Assembly: GCF_005877905.1 (NCBI RefSeq)
Contig: NZ_SWDV01000038.1
Span: 19,313-83,312, forward strand
From: Pseudomonas nicosulfuronedens
Lineage (GTDB): Bacteria; Pseudomonadota; Gammaproteobacteria; Pseudomonadales; Pseudomonadaceae
Direction of reading: 5' to 3'
DNA: 64,000 nucleotides
This document shows, piece after piece, positions 47,976-56,342 of the stretch. Made by a program: the position numbers and the translations under genes. The notes beneath the pieces were generated by a model. That model saw only the letters and a list, made by a program, of their open reading frames with translations. It ran no database searches and was not told where the DNA came from. Positions within the stretch are counted from its first letter, which is position 1, and each line of letters begins with the position of its first letter.

Positions 47976-49706
47976 GTGCACGGAAGGTGCCTGGAGTTTC
48001 TCCCCTTTCTAGAGATACATGGGGGTCGCTTGGCAGCGTCGGTCGAACCAACGCGCCTGCTCCTGCTGGCGGAAGCGCCGCAGTGGGCCCAGCTACTGCG
48101 CGGGCATCTGGCCGCGTTGGGGCAGGGCTATTCGCTGATCACGGCCCCGTCCTGGCAGGCGGCCAGCAGCCTGTTCGACGAGGACCAGGTCGGCCTGGTG
48201 CTCGCCACGCCCGGCAAACTGCCGTCCGCCCACCAATGCCATCTGCCGCTGGTCCTGCTGCTGGAGCGCGAGCCCGCGGAAGAGCCGGTTGGCGTTGCCG
48301 ATTATCTGGTGGCCGAATCCCTCAGCGTCGAAGTCCTGCGCCGCACCCTGCGTTACGTGCGCGAACGTACCTCGCTGCAGAACACCCTGCAGAGCCTGGC
48401 CGAACAGGACCCGCTCACCGGCATCGCCAACCGCCAGGGCTTCCAGACCCTGCTCGCCGCCCGCCTCAGCGAGAGCGAAGGGCGCGGCCTGGCGCTGGGC
48501 CACCTGGACCTGGACAACTTCCGCCACGTCAACGATGCCCTCGGCCACCAGGCAGGCGATCGCCTGATCCTGCAGGTGGTGGCGCGCCTGAAGGCGCACC
48601 TGGACAACGGCGACGACATTGCCCGTCTGGGCAGCGACGAGTTCGCCCTGCTGCTGGACACCCGCCGTGACCCGGCGCGAGTGGAGAAGATCGCCGAGCT
48701 GATCGTCGAATCCCTGGGCGAACCCTACTGGGTCGAAGGCGAAAGCCTGCTGCTGGGCTGCAGCCTGGGCATGGCCCATGCTCGCGCCGGTGAAGCGGCC
48801 GACCCCCTGCTGTGGCATGCACACATCGCCATGCAGCAGGCCAAATCGCGCCAGGGCTGCACCTTCCATATCTTCGATGAACGTATCAACCGTGGCGCCC
48901 GCAGTCTCGCCGACCTGGAAAGCGAACTGCGCCGGGCGCTACGCCGCGACGAACTGGAACTGCACTACCAGCCGCGCCTGGATCTGCACACCGGGCAGAT
49001 CGTCGGCCTCGAAGCCCTGGTGCGCTGGCGCCACCCCGAGCGCGGACTGCTGACGCCGGGCGACTTCGTGCCGCTGGCCGAGGAAAGCGGGCTGATCGTG
49101 CCGCTGGGCTACTGGGTCATCTCCCGCGCTCTGCGGGACATGCAGTGGCTGCGCGGGCGCGGTCTGCCACCGTTGCACATGGCGGTGAACCTGTCGTTCC
49201 GCCAGTTCCAGGACAGCCAGTTGTTGCCGACCCTGGAGCGCCTGATCCGCGAGCGCGGCGTCGACGCCCAGTGGCTGGAATTCGAACTCACCGAAACCGC
49301 CGTGATGCGCCGCAGCGATCAGGTCCTGCAGACCATGCAGGCGTTAGGCCGGCTGGGCGTGCGCTTCTCGCTGGACGATTTCGGCACCGGCTTCTCCTCT
49401 TTCGTCCACCTCAACAGCCTGCCGATCACCTTGCTGAAGATCGACAAGAGTTTCGTCGGCGGCATGCATGAGCGCCCGGAAAACCTGCAACTGGTGCGGG
49501 CCATGATCAACCTGGCGCACAACCTGAACCTGGAAGTGGTGGCCGAAGGCGTCGAGACCGCCGCCCAGCAGGACGAGCTGCGCCAGTTCGGCTGCGATCA
49601 GGTGCAGGGCTACTGGATCAGCCGCCCGCTGCCGTTGGCGGAGCTGGCGCGCTTCCTGGTGTTCGGCGCCAACCGTGCGCTGCGCCTGCAGGACTCGGTC
49701 AGCTAG
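47976..49706 (+). CDS. GGDEF-EAL c-di-GMP enzyme
   Basis: About 576 residues with this GTG start, which has GGGAGA six bases upstream; starts at 47946 (ATG) or 48030 (TTG) are also possible. A receiver-like N-terminal region (EPTRLLLLAEAPQWAQLLRGHL...) lacks clear phosphorylation residues. The GGDEF domain has GSDEF in place of GGDEF (RLGSDEFALLL), so cyclase activity is doubtful. The EAL domain is complete: EALVRW, NLSFRQFQD, EFELTETAVM, LDDFGTGFSS, LKIDKSFVGG, VAEGVET, so it is probably a phosphodiesterase, as reported for the PAO1 orthologue (ProE). Its end overlaps the convergent MATE gene by 8 bases. Confidence 0.88.
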   Translation: MHGRCLEFLPFLEIHGGRLAASVEPTRLLLLAEAPQWAQLLRGHLAALGQGYSLITAPSWQAASSLFDEDQVGLVLATPGKLPSAHQCHLPLVLLLEREPAEEPVGVADYLVAESLSVEVLRRTLRYVRERTSLQNTLQSLAEQDPLTGIANRQGFQTLLAARLSESEGRGLALGHLDLDNFRHVNDALGHQAGDRLILQVVARLKAHLDNGDDIARLGSDEFALLLDTRRDPARVEKIAELIVESLGEPYWVEGESLLLGCSLGMAHARAGEAADPLLWHAHIAMQQAKSRQGCTFHIFDERINRGARSLADLESELRRALRRDELELHYQPRLDLHTGQIVGLEALVRWRHPERGLLTPGDFVPLAEESGLIVPLGYWVISRALRDMQWLRGRGLPPLHMAVNLSFRQFQDSQLLPTLERLIRERGVDAQWLEFELTETAVMRRSDQVLQTMQALGRLGVRFSLDDFGTGFSSFVHLNSLPITLLKIDKSFVGGMHERPENLQLVRAMINLAHNLNLEVVAEGVETAAQQDELRQFGCDQVQGYWISRPLPLAELARFLVFGANRALRLQDSVS

Positions 49707-51084
49707 CGACCAGCACCGTGCCGGCCGTGCGCGGGCGTAGCAGTCGCGCCGTCTTCGCCTCGAAGGCCAGCGTCAATCCGATGGCCGCGCAGGCCAGACC
49801 CGACGCCAGGCCCCACCACACGCCACTCGGTCCCCAGCCCAGCGGGAAGGCCAGCAGCAGCGCCATCGGCACGCCCACCAGCCAGTAGCCGGCCAACCCG
49901 ACGATGAAGGTCGTGCGCGCATCCTTCAGGCCACGGATCGCGCCCATGGCGATGCACTGGGTGCCGTCGAACAGCTCGAACCACGCGGCGATGGCCAGCA
50001 GGCTGACGGCCAGTTGCACCACCTCGCGGTTGGCCGGGTCGTTGTGGTCGATGAACAGGCCGATGACCAGCTCCGGCGCGAGCCAGAACAGCGCGGCGAA
50101 GACGAGCATGCAGCTGGCGCCGAAGCCGATGCCCAGCCGCCCGGCGCGGCGCGCCTCGACCAGCCGGCCGGCGCCGTAGTGCTGGCCGATGCGGAAGGTC
50201 ACTGCATAGGAAAGCCCCATGGGCACCATGAAGGCCACGTACACCGACTGGATGGCGATCTGGTGCGCCGCCAGCGCGGTGCTGCCGATCACGCCCATGC
50301 ACAGGGTCGCCACGGTGAACATGCCCGACTCCACCGCGTAGGTGCCGCCGATGGAAATGCCCAGGCGCAGGGATTCGCCGATTACCTTGAAGTCAGGCTT
50401 GGAAAGACCCGCCAGCAGCGGGTAGCCCGCGTAGGCCCGATGCCCGCGCAGGTACAGGGCGAAGATCACCGGCAGCGTGTTCATCACCACCGCGGTGACC
50501 ATGCCGATCCCCGCCAGCCCCAGGCGCGGCAGGCCGAACAGGCCCTCGATGAAGGCGTAGTTGAGGGCGAAGTTCGCCAGCGCGCCGATCAGGCTGATAG
50601 CCATGACCGGGCCGGGGCGTTCGATGGCGCTGGTGAAGCCACGCAGCACCATGAAGGCCATGTAGCCGGGCAGGGCGAAGACGATGCTGTGCAGAAAGCT
50701 CATCGTGCCGGCGACCGTTTCCGGCGCCTGGCCGAAAGCGATCAGGATTGGCCCGAGGTTCCACAGCAACAGGCCCGCCAGCAACGCCAGCGCGCCACCG
50801 ATCCACAGTCCGGCCTGGGTTGCTTCCACGACGCCGCGTGCGTCTTTCGCGCCATGCCGGATCGCCACCAGGTTGCCGGTGGCCGCCACCACACCGACAC
50901 AGAAGGTCGACACCAGTGCATAGGTCGACGCGCCCAGCCCGCCGGCGGCCAGCGCCTCGCGACCGAGCTTGCCCATCATCACGGTGTCGGTGAATACCAT
51001 GGCCACGTAGGCCAGTTGCGCGGCGATCAGCGGGCCGGCGAGGCGAAGGATGGCGGCAAGTTCGTCACGGTACAGGCGTTTCAT
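49699..51084 (-). CDS. MATE-family multidrug efflux transporter
   Basis: 461-residue 12-helix protein of the NorM type. Two related halves are visible, each with the motif of helix 1/7 (LAGPLIAAQLAYVAMVFTDTVMMGKLG and ESLRLGISIGGTYAVESGMFTVATLCMG). These pumps export cationic drugs using Na+ or H+. A LysR regulator gene is divergent 138 bases away, and a T-N11-A palindrome overlaps the start codon, suggesting direct control. Confidence 0.92.
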   Translation of the reverse strand: MKRLYRDELAAILRLAGPLIAAQLAYVAMVFTDTVMMGKLGREALAAGGLGASTYALVSTFCVGVVAATGNLVAIRHGAKDARGVVEATQAGLWIGGALALLAGLLLWNLGPILIAFGQAPETVAGTMSFLHSIVFALPGYMAFMVLRGFTSAIERPGPVMAISLIGALANFALNYAFIEGLFGLPRLGLAGIGMVTAVVMNTLPVIFALYLRGHRAYAGYPLLAGLSKPDFKVIGESLRLGISIGGTYAVESGMFTVATLCMGVIGSTALAAHQIAIQSVYVAFMVPMGLSYAVTFRIGQHYGAGRLVEARRAGRLGIGFGASCMLVFAALFWLAPELVIGLFIDHNDPANREVVQLAVSLLAIAAWFELFDGTQCIAMGAIRGLKDARTTFIVGLAGYWLVGVPMALLLAFPLGWGPSGVWWGLASGLACAAIGLTLAFEAKTARLLRPRTAGTVLVAS

Positions 51085-51199
51085 GAGTCAGGCTCAGCAA
51101 GCGGCAGACGCCGCATCATTGGATATTTCCTCATTTTCCGGTGCCCGTGGATGCGGGCACAAAAGGAAAAATACGATGCCACCCATGAGTCATACTCAT
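51084..51199. promoter_or_regulatory. Paired LysR-type boxes between MATE pump and its regulator
   Basis: TGAGTCAGGCTCA (51084-51096) and TGAGTCATACTCA (51186-51198) both fit T-N11-A; the second is a perfect palindrome extendable to ATGAGT-CAT-ACTCAT (51185-51199). The near-identity of the two sites in the divergent intergenic region points to recognition by the LysR protein encoded at 51223. Confidence 0.6.
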
Positions 51200-51222
51200 G
51201 ATTGAGACTTCGGGAGCCCGTC

Positions 51223-52143
51223 ATGAACCGCCAGTTACCGCCCCTCTATGCCCTGCGTGCCTTCGAAGCGGCGGCGCGGCATGCGTCCTTTACCCGCGCC
51301 GCCGAGGAGCTGGCGATCACCCAGAGCGCGGTGAGCCGGCACATCAAGACGCTGGAAGAACACTTCGCCTGCCGCCTGTTCCAGCGCCGCGGTCGCCAGT
51401 TGGAGTTGACCGAAACGGCGCGGATGCTGCTGCCTGGCCTGCGTGATGGCTTCGATGCCCTCGAACGCGCCTGCGCCAGCCTTCGCGCCGAGGAGGGCGT
51501 GCTACGCCTGAAGGCACCTTCCACGCTGACCATGCGTTGGCTGCTGGCGCGGCTGAGCAAGTTCCGCATGCAGCACAGCGATATCGAGGTGCAGTTGACC
51601 AGCGCCTGGATGGACGTGGACCGCGTGGATTTCGTCCATGAGCCCTTCGATTGCGCGGTGTTGCTCAGCTCCGGGCATTTCCCGCCGGACTGGGAGGCCA
51701 CCCTGCTGTTTCCCGAGTGGCTGATTCCCGTCGGGGCTCCTGCACTGCTGGCGGACGGCCCCTGGGACGCCGAGCGGCTGGCCGGCGCCGAGCTGCTGCA
51801 CCCCACGCCCGACCGCCGTGACTGGCGGCGCTGGTTGCAGCGCATGGACCTGGGCGAGCGGGTGTCACTCAAGGGCGGGCAGGTGTTCGACACGCTGGAG
51901 CTGGGCATCGTCGCCGCCACCCGTGGCTACGGCGTCTCCATCGGCGACCTGGTGATGGTCGCCGAGGACGCCAACCAGGGCCGCCTTGCGCTGCCGTGGC
52001 CCAGCGCGGTGGCCAGCGGCGAGAGTTACTACCTGGTCTGGCCCCGTGCGCGCCGGCACCAGGAACGCCTGCGGCGGTTGCGGGACTTCCTTCAGGCGGA
52101 GATGCAGGCCATGCAGATGCCGCCGGTGGAGTACTTCGAATGA
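51223..52143 (+). CDS. LysR-family regulator (GcvA-like)
   Basis: 306-residue regulator. The winged helix is at residues 6-65 (LPPLYALRAFEAAARHASFTRAAEELAITQSAVSRHIKTLEEHFACRLFQRRGRQLELT), of the GcvA/AmpR subgroup. The effector domain begins VLRLKAPSTLTMRWLLARLSKFRMQHSDIEV. ATG 51223 is preferred to an in-frame ATG seven codons upstream since the family starts near MNRQLPPLYALR. Probable controller of the divergent MATE pump. Confidence 0.9.
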   Translation: MNRQLPPLYALRAFEAAARHASFTRAAEELAITQSAVSRHIKTLEEHFACRLFQRRGRQLELTETARMLLPGLRDGFDALERACASLRAEEGVLRLKAPSTLTMRWLLARLSKFRMQHSDIEVQLTSAWMDVDRVDFVHEPFDCAVLLSSGHFPPDWEATLLFPEWLIPVGAPALLADGPWDAERLAGAELLHPTPDRRDWRRWLQRMDLGERVSLKGGQVFDTLELGIVAATRGYGVSIGDLVMVAEDANQGRLALPWPSAVASGESYYLVWPRARRHQERLRRLRDFLQAEMQAMQMPPVEYFE

Positions 52144-52191
52144 ACCGTCGCTGTGGATAATCTGTCAGCCACTGCCTACGCCTGGAATGCC

Positions 52192-53100
52192 ATGAACTCC
52201 CTCGATCGTCTTATCCAGCTCGCCGGCCTGCGCGGCAGCCTCGACCTGCGTTGCCGGTTCCTGGGCAGTTGGGCGTTGGACCACGAGCCATTGCCGGACG
52301 GCACCGCGCAGTACCACATCGTGCTGTCCGGCAGCTGTCAGGCGGAAATGCCGGACGGACAGGTCCTGCAGCTGAAGGCAGGCGAGGTGCTGGTTCTGCC
52401 CGCTGGCGCCGCGCACCTGCTGCGCAGCCAGGGTACGCGCGTGGCGGTGCAGGCTCCGGACATCCGCGACGAAGGCCTGCTGCCGGTACATCGCCTCGGT
52501 GCTGGGGAGGGCGAGCTCGACATGCTCTGCGGCAGCTTCCATTACCAGCGTGGCTCGCTGTTGATGGGCGCCTTGCCGGCCTTTCTGAAGGTGTCCTGCC
52601 AGGATAATGGCCTAGGCGATTCCGTGGCCGCGTTGGTCGCCCTGCTACGCGCCGAAGCGGACGGCAATCAGGCTGGCGCGCGCTTCCTGGTGGACGCGCT
52701 GTCCTCGGCGCTGTTTACCCTGATCCTGCGCGTCTACCTGCGCGAGCATGCCCCCGCCAGCGGCACGCTGGCGCTGCTCAGCGACAAACGCCTGGGCCGT
52801 GTGTGGCAGGCGATGCTGGAAGATCCCGCCCATGAATGGACCATCGAGGCGCTGGCCGAACGGGCAAATATGTCCCGGGCCACCTTCACGCGCCAGTTCA
52901 CCCAGGTCGCTGGCGAATCGCCGTGGGCTTTGCTGACCCGCGTGCGCATGGAGCTGGCGCACCGCCTGCTGAGCGACTCGCAACTCAGCCTGACCGACAT
53001 CGCCGCCCAGGTCGGTTACCAGTCCCAGGCGTCCTTCACCCGGAAGTTCAAGGAAACCTACGGCGACGCCCCCGGCCGCCTGCGCCGTGCGGTGAGCTAG
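52192..53100 (+). CDS. AraC-family regulator (CupinA/DUF6597-like)
   Basis: 302-residue regulator starting MNSLDRLIQLAGLRGSLDLRCRFLGSWAL, the N-terminus of AraC members with a bicupin effector domain (LKAGEVLVLPAGAAHLL). The C-terminal DNA-binding domain holds WTIEALAERANMSRATFTRQFTQVAGESPWALL and LSLTDIAAQVGYQSQASFTRKFKETYGDAPGRLRR. An in-frame GTG at 52153 would add 13 residues. The target and inducer are unknown. A hairpin CCAGCCG-TCG-CGGCTGG (53102-53118) follows the stop. Confidence 0.88.
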   Translation: MNSLDRLIQLAGLRGSLDLRCRFLGSWALDHEPLPDGTAQYHIVLSGSCQAEMPDGQVLQLKAGEVLVLPAGAAHLLRSQGTRVAVQAPDIRDEGLLPVHRLGAGEGELDMLCGSFHYQRGSLLMGALPAFLKVSCQDNGLGDSVAALVALLRAEADGNQAGARFLVDALSSALFTLILRVYLREHAPASGTLALLSDKRLGRVWQAMLEDPAHEWTIEALAERANMSRATFTRQFTQVAGESPWALLTRVRMELAHRLLSDSQLSLTDIAAQVGYQSQASFTRKFKETYGDAPGRLRRAVS

Positions 53101-53284
53101 ACCAGCCGTCGCGGCTGGAAAGCCCGCGTGGCGCGGATGGATATGTCCTGCCGCCCTCGCGACGATTCACGTCGCTGCCGTCGCAGAGCTGAAACAGGGC
53201 TTTGCTAGGGTCACTGCTGGACTAGTCCAGTGAAGGCCCGTACCGGACCTTCCCCATACCCACAAGACCACTCGGGGGAATTCC

Positions 53285-54337
53285 ATGAAGCCCATGCGCA
53301 CCTTGCTCGCCGGCCTGATCCTGGCCGGCCTCGCCAGCACCTCTTTCGCCGCCACCGAACTGAAGCACTGGCCGGCTCCCGCCGCCAAGCAACTCGACGC
53401 CCTGATCGCCGCCAACGCCAACAAGGGCGCCTTCGCGGTCTTCGACATGGACAACACCAGCTACCGCTATGACCTCGAGGAGTCGCTGTTGCCCTTCCTC
53501 GAAATGAAAGGTGTGCTGACCCGCGAGAAGCTCGACCCCTCGCTCAAGCTCATCCCCTTCAAGGACGTCAACGGCCACAAGGAAAGCCTCAACAGCTACT
53601 ACTACCGCCTCTGCGAGCTCGACGACCTGGTCTGCTACCCGTGGGTTGCCCAGGTGTTCTCCGGCTTCACCCTCAAGGAGCTCAAGGGCTACGTCGACGA
53701 GCTGATGGCCTACGGCAAGCCGGTGCCCAGCACCTACTACGAAGGTGACGTGGTCAAGACCATCGAGATCAATCCGCCCAAGGTCTTCACCGGCCAGACC
53801 GAGCTGTACAACAAGCTGATGGAGAACGGCATCGAGGTCTACGTGATGACCGCCGCCCATGAGGAGCTGGTGCGCATGGTCGCCAGCGATCCCAAGTACG
53901 GCTACAACGTGAAGCCCGAGAACGTCATCGGTGTCACCACGCTGCTCAAGGACCGCCAGAGCGGCGCCCTGACCACTGCGCGCAAGCAGATCACCGAAGG
54001 CAAGTACGATCCCAAGGCCAATGAGGGCCTGGAAGTCACTCCCTACCTGTGGACCCCGGCGACCTGGATGGCCGGCAAGCAGGCGGCGATCCTCACCTAC
54101 ATCGACCAGTGGAAGAAGCCCATCCTGGTCGGCGGTGATACCCCCAGCAGCGACGGCTACATGCTGTTCAACGGTACCGCCGAGAATGGCGTGCACCTGT
54201 GGATCAACCGCAAGGCCAAGTACATGGATCAGCTCAACGGCATGATCAAGAAGAACGCCGAGGCTCAGGCCAAGCTCGGCCAGCCGGTGACCGCCGACAA
54301 GAACTGGGTGATCGTCACGCCCGAAGAGATCCAGTAA
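53285..54337 (+). CDS. pchP: Phosphorylcholine phosphatase
   Basis: 350-residue periplasmic HAD-superfamily phosphatase: signal peptide MKPMRTLLAGLILAGLASTSFA, motif I FDMDNTSYRYD (catalytic Asp-x-Asp, about 53-55), motif II in VYVMTAAHEE, and motif III PILVGGDTPSSDGYML. PchP releases choline from phosphorylcholine after phospholipase C attack on host lipids; it is induced by choline and betaine. A perfect palindrome CTGGACTAGTCCAG sits at 53217-53230, 55 bases before the start. Confidence 0.93.
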   Translation: MKPMRTLLAGLILAGLASTSFAATELKHWPAPAAKQLDALIAANANKGAFAVFDMDNTSYRYDLEESLLPFLEMKGVLTREKLDPSLKLIPFKDVNGHKESLNSYYYRLCELDDLVCYPWVAQVFSGFTLKELKGYVDELMAYGKPVPSTYYEGDVVKTIEINPPKVFTGQTELYNKLMENGIEVYVMTAAHEELVRMVASDPKYGYNVKPENVIGVTTLLKDRQSGALTTARKQITEGKYDPKANEGLEVTPYLWTPATWMAGKQAAILTYIDQWKKPILVGGDTPSSDGYMLFNGTAENGVHLWINRKAKYMDQLNGMIKKNAEAQAKLGQPVTADKNWVIVTPEEIQ

Positions 54338-54342
54338 GTCGC

Positions 54343-54421
54343 GTAGGGCGGATAACGCGCCAGCGTTATCCGCCGTGTAATAGGCGGCGGATAACCCGTT
54401 CCGGGTTATGCGCCCTACGCC
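54343..54421. repeat. Dispersed inverted-repeat element, copy 2
   Basis: GTAGGGCGGATAACGCGCCA...TTATCCGCC and GGATAACCCGTTCCGGGTTAT...CGCCCTACG form two hairpins in the same layout as 44782-44859. It begins just after the pchP stop. Confidence 0.85.
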
Positions 54422-54452
54422 AAGGCTTTGTTCCCAGGCTGTCGGGCACTTT

Positions 54453-54517
54453 GTTCGCGAGCAAGCTCGCTCCTACGAAGAGCGGCGGGGCCTGTAGGAG
54501 CGAGCTTGCTCGCGAAC
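54453..54517. repeat. REP pair (BIME), second copy
   Basis: GTTCGCGAGCAAGCTCGCTC (from 54453) and its inverted copy GAGCGAGCTTGCTCGCGAAC (to 54517) flank an 17-base spacer. Same family as 45654-45717 but in the opposite arm order. The rest of 54518-54690 shows no gene. Confidence 0.92.
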
Positions 54518-54695
54518 CGCCGAGGGTAGCTCCTACAGGCGAGAGCCGGAGCAGGGGCGTTCGTATCGAATTGCCCGACAGGCTCGCAGTTCCTGAAAGC
54601 CGCGACGCCAGTCCGGTAAAGCCGCTGCGGAATGCTTGGGAACGTCCCTACACTCCCACGGCGTTGCGGTCCTACAAGTCCACTGCTTAGCGTTC

Positions 54696-54885
54696 CGCCC
54701 TGCCACAGCGTTATCGTGGCCGGGCGTGGAAACCTGTATTCGACTTCTTAAACGTCATAGCGGAGCCTGCCTGGCACTCCTTCGTGCCAGGTTGGCTCTG
54801 GCTGTCTATGGCGGACCGTGTGAGGCGGGCTTTGGCCCGGCCGGTCTTGGAAGTCGAGCTGGTTTCCACCCTTGCACGGTCCGCC
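54696..54885 (+). ncRNA. Candidate pseudoknotted structured RNA upstream of BRO-N gene
   Basis: No credible ORF, but many exact complementary blocks: CGCCC-T-GCCAC/GTGGC-C-GGGCG (54696-54726); GTGGAAACC (54726-54734) with GGTTTCCAC (54861-54869); TCGACTTC (54740-54747) with GAAGTCGA (54850-54857), nested inside it; CATAG (54756-54760) with CTATG (54806-54810); CCTGGCAC/GTGCCAGG hairpin (54770-54791); CGGGC/GCCCG hairpin (54826-54839); and GGCGGACCGTG (54810-54820) with CACGGTCCGCC (54875-54885). The last pairing crosses the first long stem, so the fold contains a pseudoknot. I cannot match it to a known RNA class. It ends 54 bases before the BRO-N start codon. Confidence 0.65.
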
Positions 54886-54939
54886 TCCCTCTTCGGCAGT
54901 TTCGGGCGGCGGCTTCTTGAATCAGCAAGGAGCTACAGC

Positions 54940-55467
54940 ATGAACCTCTCGATTTCCCCGGCCGATGACGGCCTGATTCCAACCCGCTTCGTTCGCTACA
55001 ACCGACAACTACGCGCCCTGTTGATCGAGCAGCAGGCCTGGTTCGTCGTCGATGACCTGGGCAAGCTGGTGAACCGGCCCATCGAGGCCCAGCGCATCGC
55101 TCGCCTGGACCACGATCAGAGCCGTTACGAGCGGCTGCGCGGCAGGCCCGAGCCGCAATTGCTGGTCAGCGAAAGCGGTCTCTACGCCCTGCTGCTGGTC
55201 TATTGCTACCACCCGGAGAACCGCAGCTTGCGTCAGTGGTTGAGCAACGAGGTGGTGCCAGCCCTGCGCGATGCACCCAATCACGACGTCCGCCTGCCAC
55301 GTCGTCGCATGCAACAGTTGCTCGGTGAGGCGCTGCCGGTGCTGGATTGGCAAGGCAACCTCTGGGTGCGCTGGCGCGACGCCGTTGGCCTGATGGAAAA
55401 CCACCTGCGCTCCACCCATCCTACGGTTCCGGCATGGCTTGTAGCTCGCCGAGGTGTCAGTCCTTGA
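54940..55467 (+). CDS. BRO-N domain protein
   Basis: 175-residue protein with a Bro-N (phage antirepressor-like) domain at about 15-115: TRFVRYNRQLRALLIEQQAWFVVDDLGKLVNR...RIARLDHDQSRY...LLVSESGLYALLLVYCYHPENRSLRQWLSNEVVPALRD. The C-terminal part (LLGEALPVLDWQGNLWVRWRDAVGLME) is not recognised. ATG 54940 has AAGGAG 8 bases upstream. Bro-N domains bind DNA in phages and viruses; no phage genes are near. The structured segment just upstream may control it. Confidence 0.85.
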   Translation: MNLSISPADDGLIPTRFVRYNRQLRALLIEQQAWFVVDDLGKLVNRPIEAQRIARLDHDQSRYERLRGRPEPQLLVSESGLYALLLVYCYHPENRSLRQWLSNEVVPALRDAPNHDVRLPRRRMQQLLGEALPVLDWQGNLWVRWRDAVGLMENHLRSTHPTVPAWLVARRGVSP

Positions 55468-56260
55468 GCTGGCCCAGCCCGTACTCCAGGCTGGCGGCGG
55501 AAAGTTCGCCCATCTGGCTGTGCTTCAGGCGCCCCTGGGCGTCGTAGAACAGCGTGGTGGGCATGCCGTAGGAGCCGGTGAGCTGGCCGAGGCGGTTGCC
55601 GCTGTCGAGCAGCACCGCCGCGTCGCTCAGACCCTGGTCGCGGAGGAAGCGCTGCACGGCTTCGGCGTTCTCGCCCTGGTTGACCAGCAGGAAGCGCACA
55701 TCGCTGCGCTGCTTCTGCGCGGCCTCCAGCACCGGCATCTCGCGCCGGCACGGCGGGCACCAGGTGGCCCAGAGGTTCACCACCGTGGGCCGGCCATCCA
55801 GCGCGCGCAGGTCCACGGCGGCACCGCGCAGGTCCATCACCGTGAGTGCGGGAAGCTGCTGGCTGCGGTCCAGCGCCGAGGTCACGGCCTTGCCGCCACC
55901 CCACAGGCACACACCGACCACGGCCGCGACGGCCAGCGGGCGGCGCAGCTCTGTTTTGCGCCAGGCCAGCACCGCGCCGATCAGCGTGGCGGCGATCACT
56001 CCCGGCAGAGCGAGAAAGCCGCCGTCGCGGATATCCACAATGCTCAGCGGCGTCGCTGCGTACTGCTCGAAGTAGCGCGCGACGAAGGCCAACCGTGCCG
56101 CCAGCAGGCCGCCGATCAGCATGGTGAACAGCGCGCCTTCGGGATTGGCGCCACGCTTGCGCCCGGCCAGCCAACCGGCCAGCAGGGCGCCGAAGAAACC
56201 GAGGTAGAGCAGCACGTGGGGCAGGGGAAGGGCCAGCGGGCCGAGGGTGAGACTGGTCAA
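55457..56260 (-). CDS. Lgt-like membrane domain fused to TlpA-type thioredoxin
   Basis: About 267 residues if TTG at 56260 is the start; no ATG or GTG fits well. The N-terminal half has four hydrophobic segments (LPHVLLYLGFFGALLAGWLAG, TMLIGGLLAARLAFV, DGGFLALPGVIAATLIGAVLAW, LAVAAVVGVCLWGGG) reminiscent of the prolipoprotein diacylglyceryl transferase fold. The C-terminal half is a periplasmic TlpA/ResA thioredoxin with VVNLWATWCPPCRREMPVLEAA (CPPC active site) and the cis-proline in GMPTTLFYD. Predicted thiol-disulfide reductase at the inner membrane. Its end overlaps the BRO-N gene by 11 bases, convergent. Confidence 0.83.
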   Translation of the reverse strand: MTSLTLGPLALPLPHVLLYLGFFGALLAGWLAGRKRGANPEGALFTMLIGGLLAARLAFVARYFEQYAATPLSIVDIRDGGFLALPGVIAATLIGAVLAWRKTELRRPLAVAAVVGVCLWGGGKAVTSALDRSQQLPALTVMDLRGAAVDLRALDGRPTVVNLWATWCPPCRREMPVLEAAQKQRSDVRFLLVNQGENAEAVQRFLRDQGLSDAAVLLDSGNRLGQLTGSYGMPTTLFYDAQGRLKHSQMGELSAASLEYGLGQLKD

Positions 56261-56342
56261 AGCGGAGGCCTGGCAAAAGGAAACCAAGGTACAGCAGCCC
56301 AGCGCCCCACGGCAGCGCGGGGCTGTGGATAAATGTTTCGCC

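Noticed and set aside
54940..55467. BRO-N gene taken as evidence of a prophage
   Set aside because: No capsid, terminase, integrase or lysis genes are nearby.
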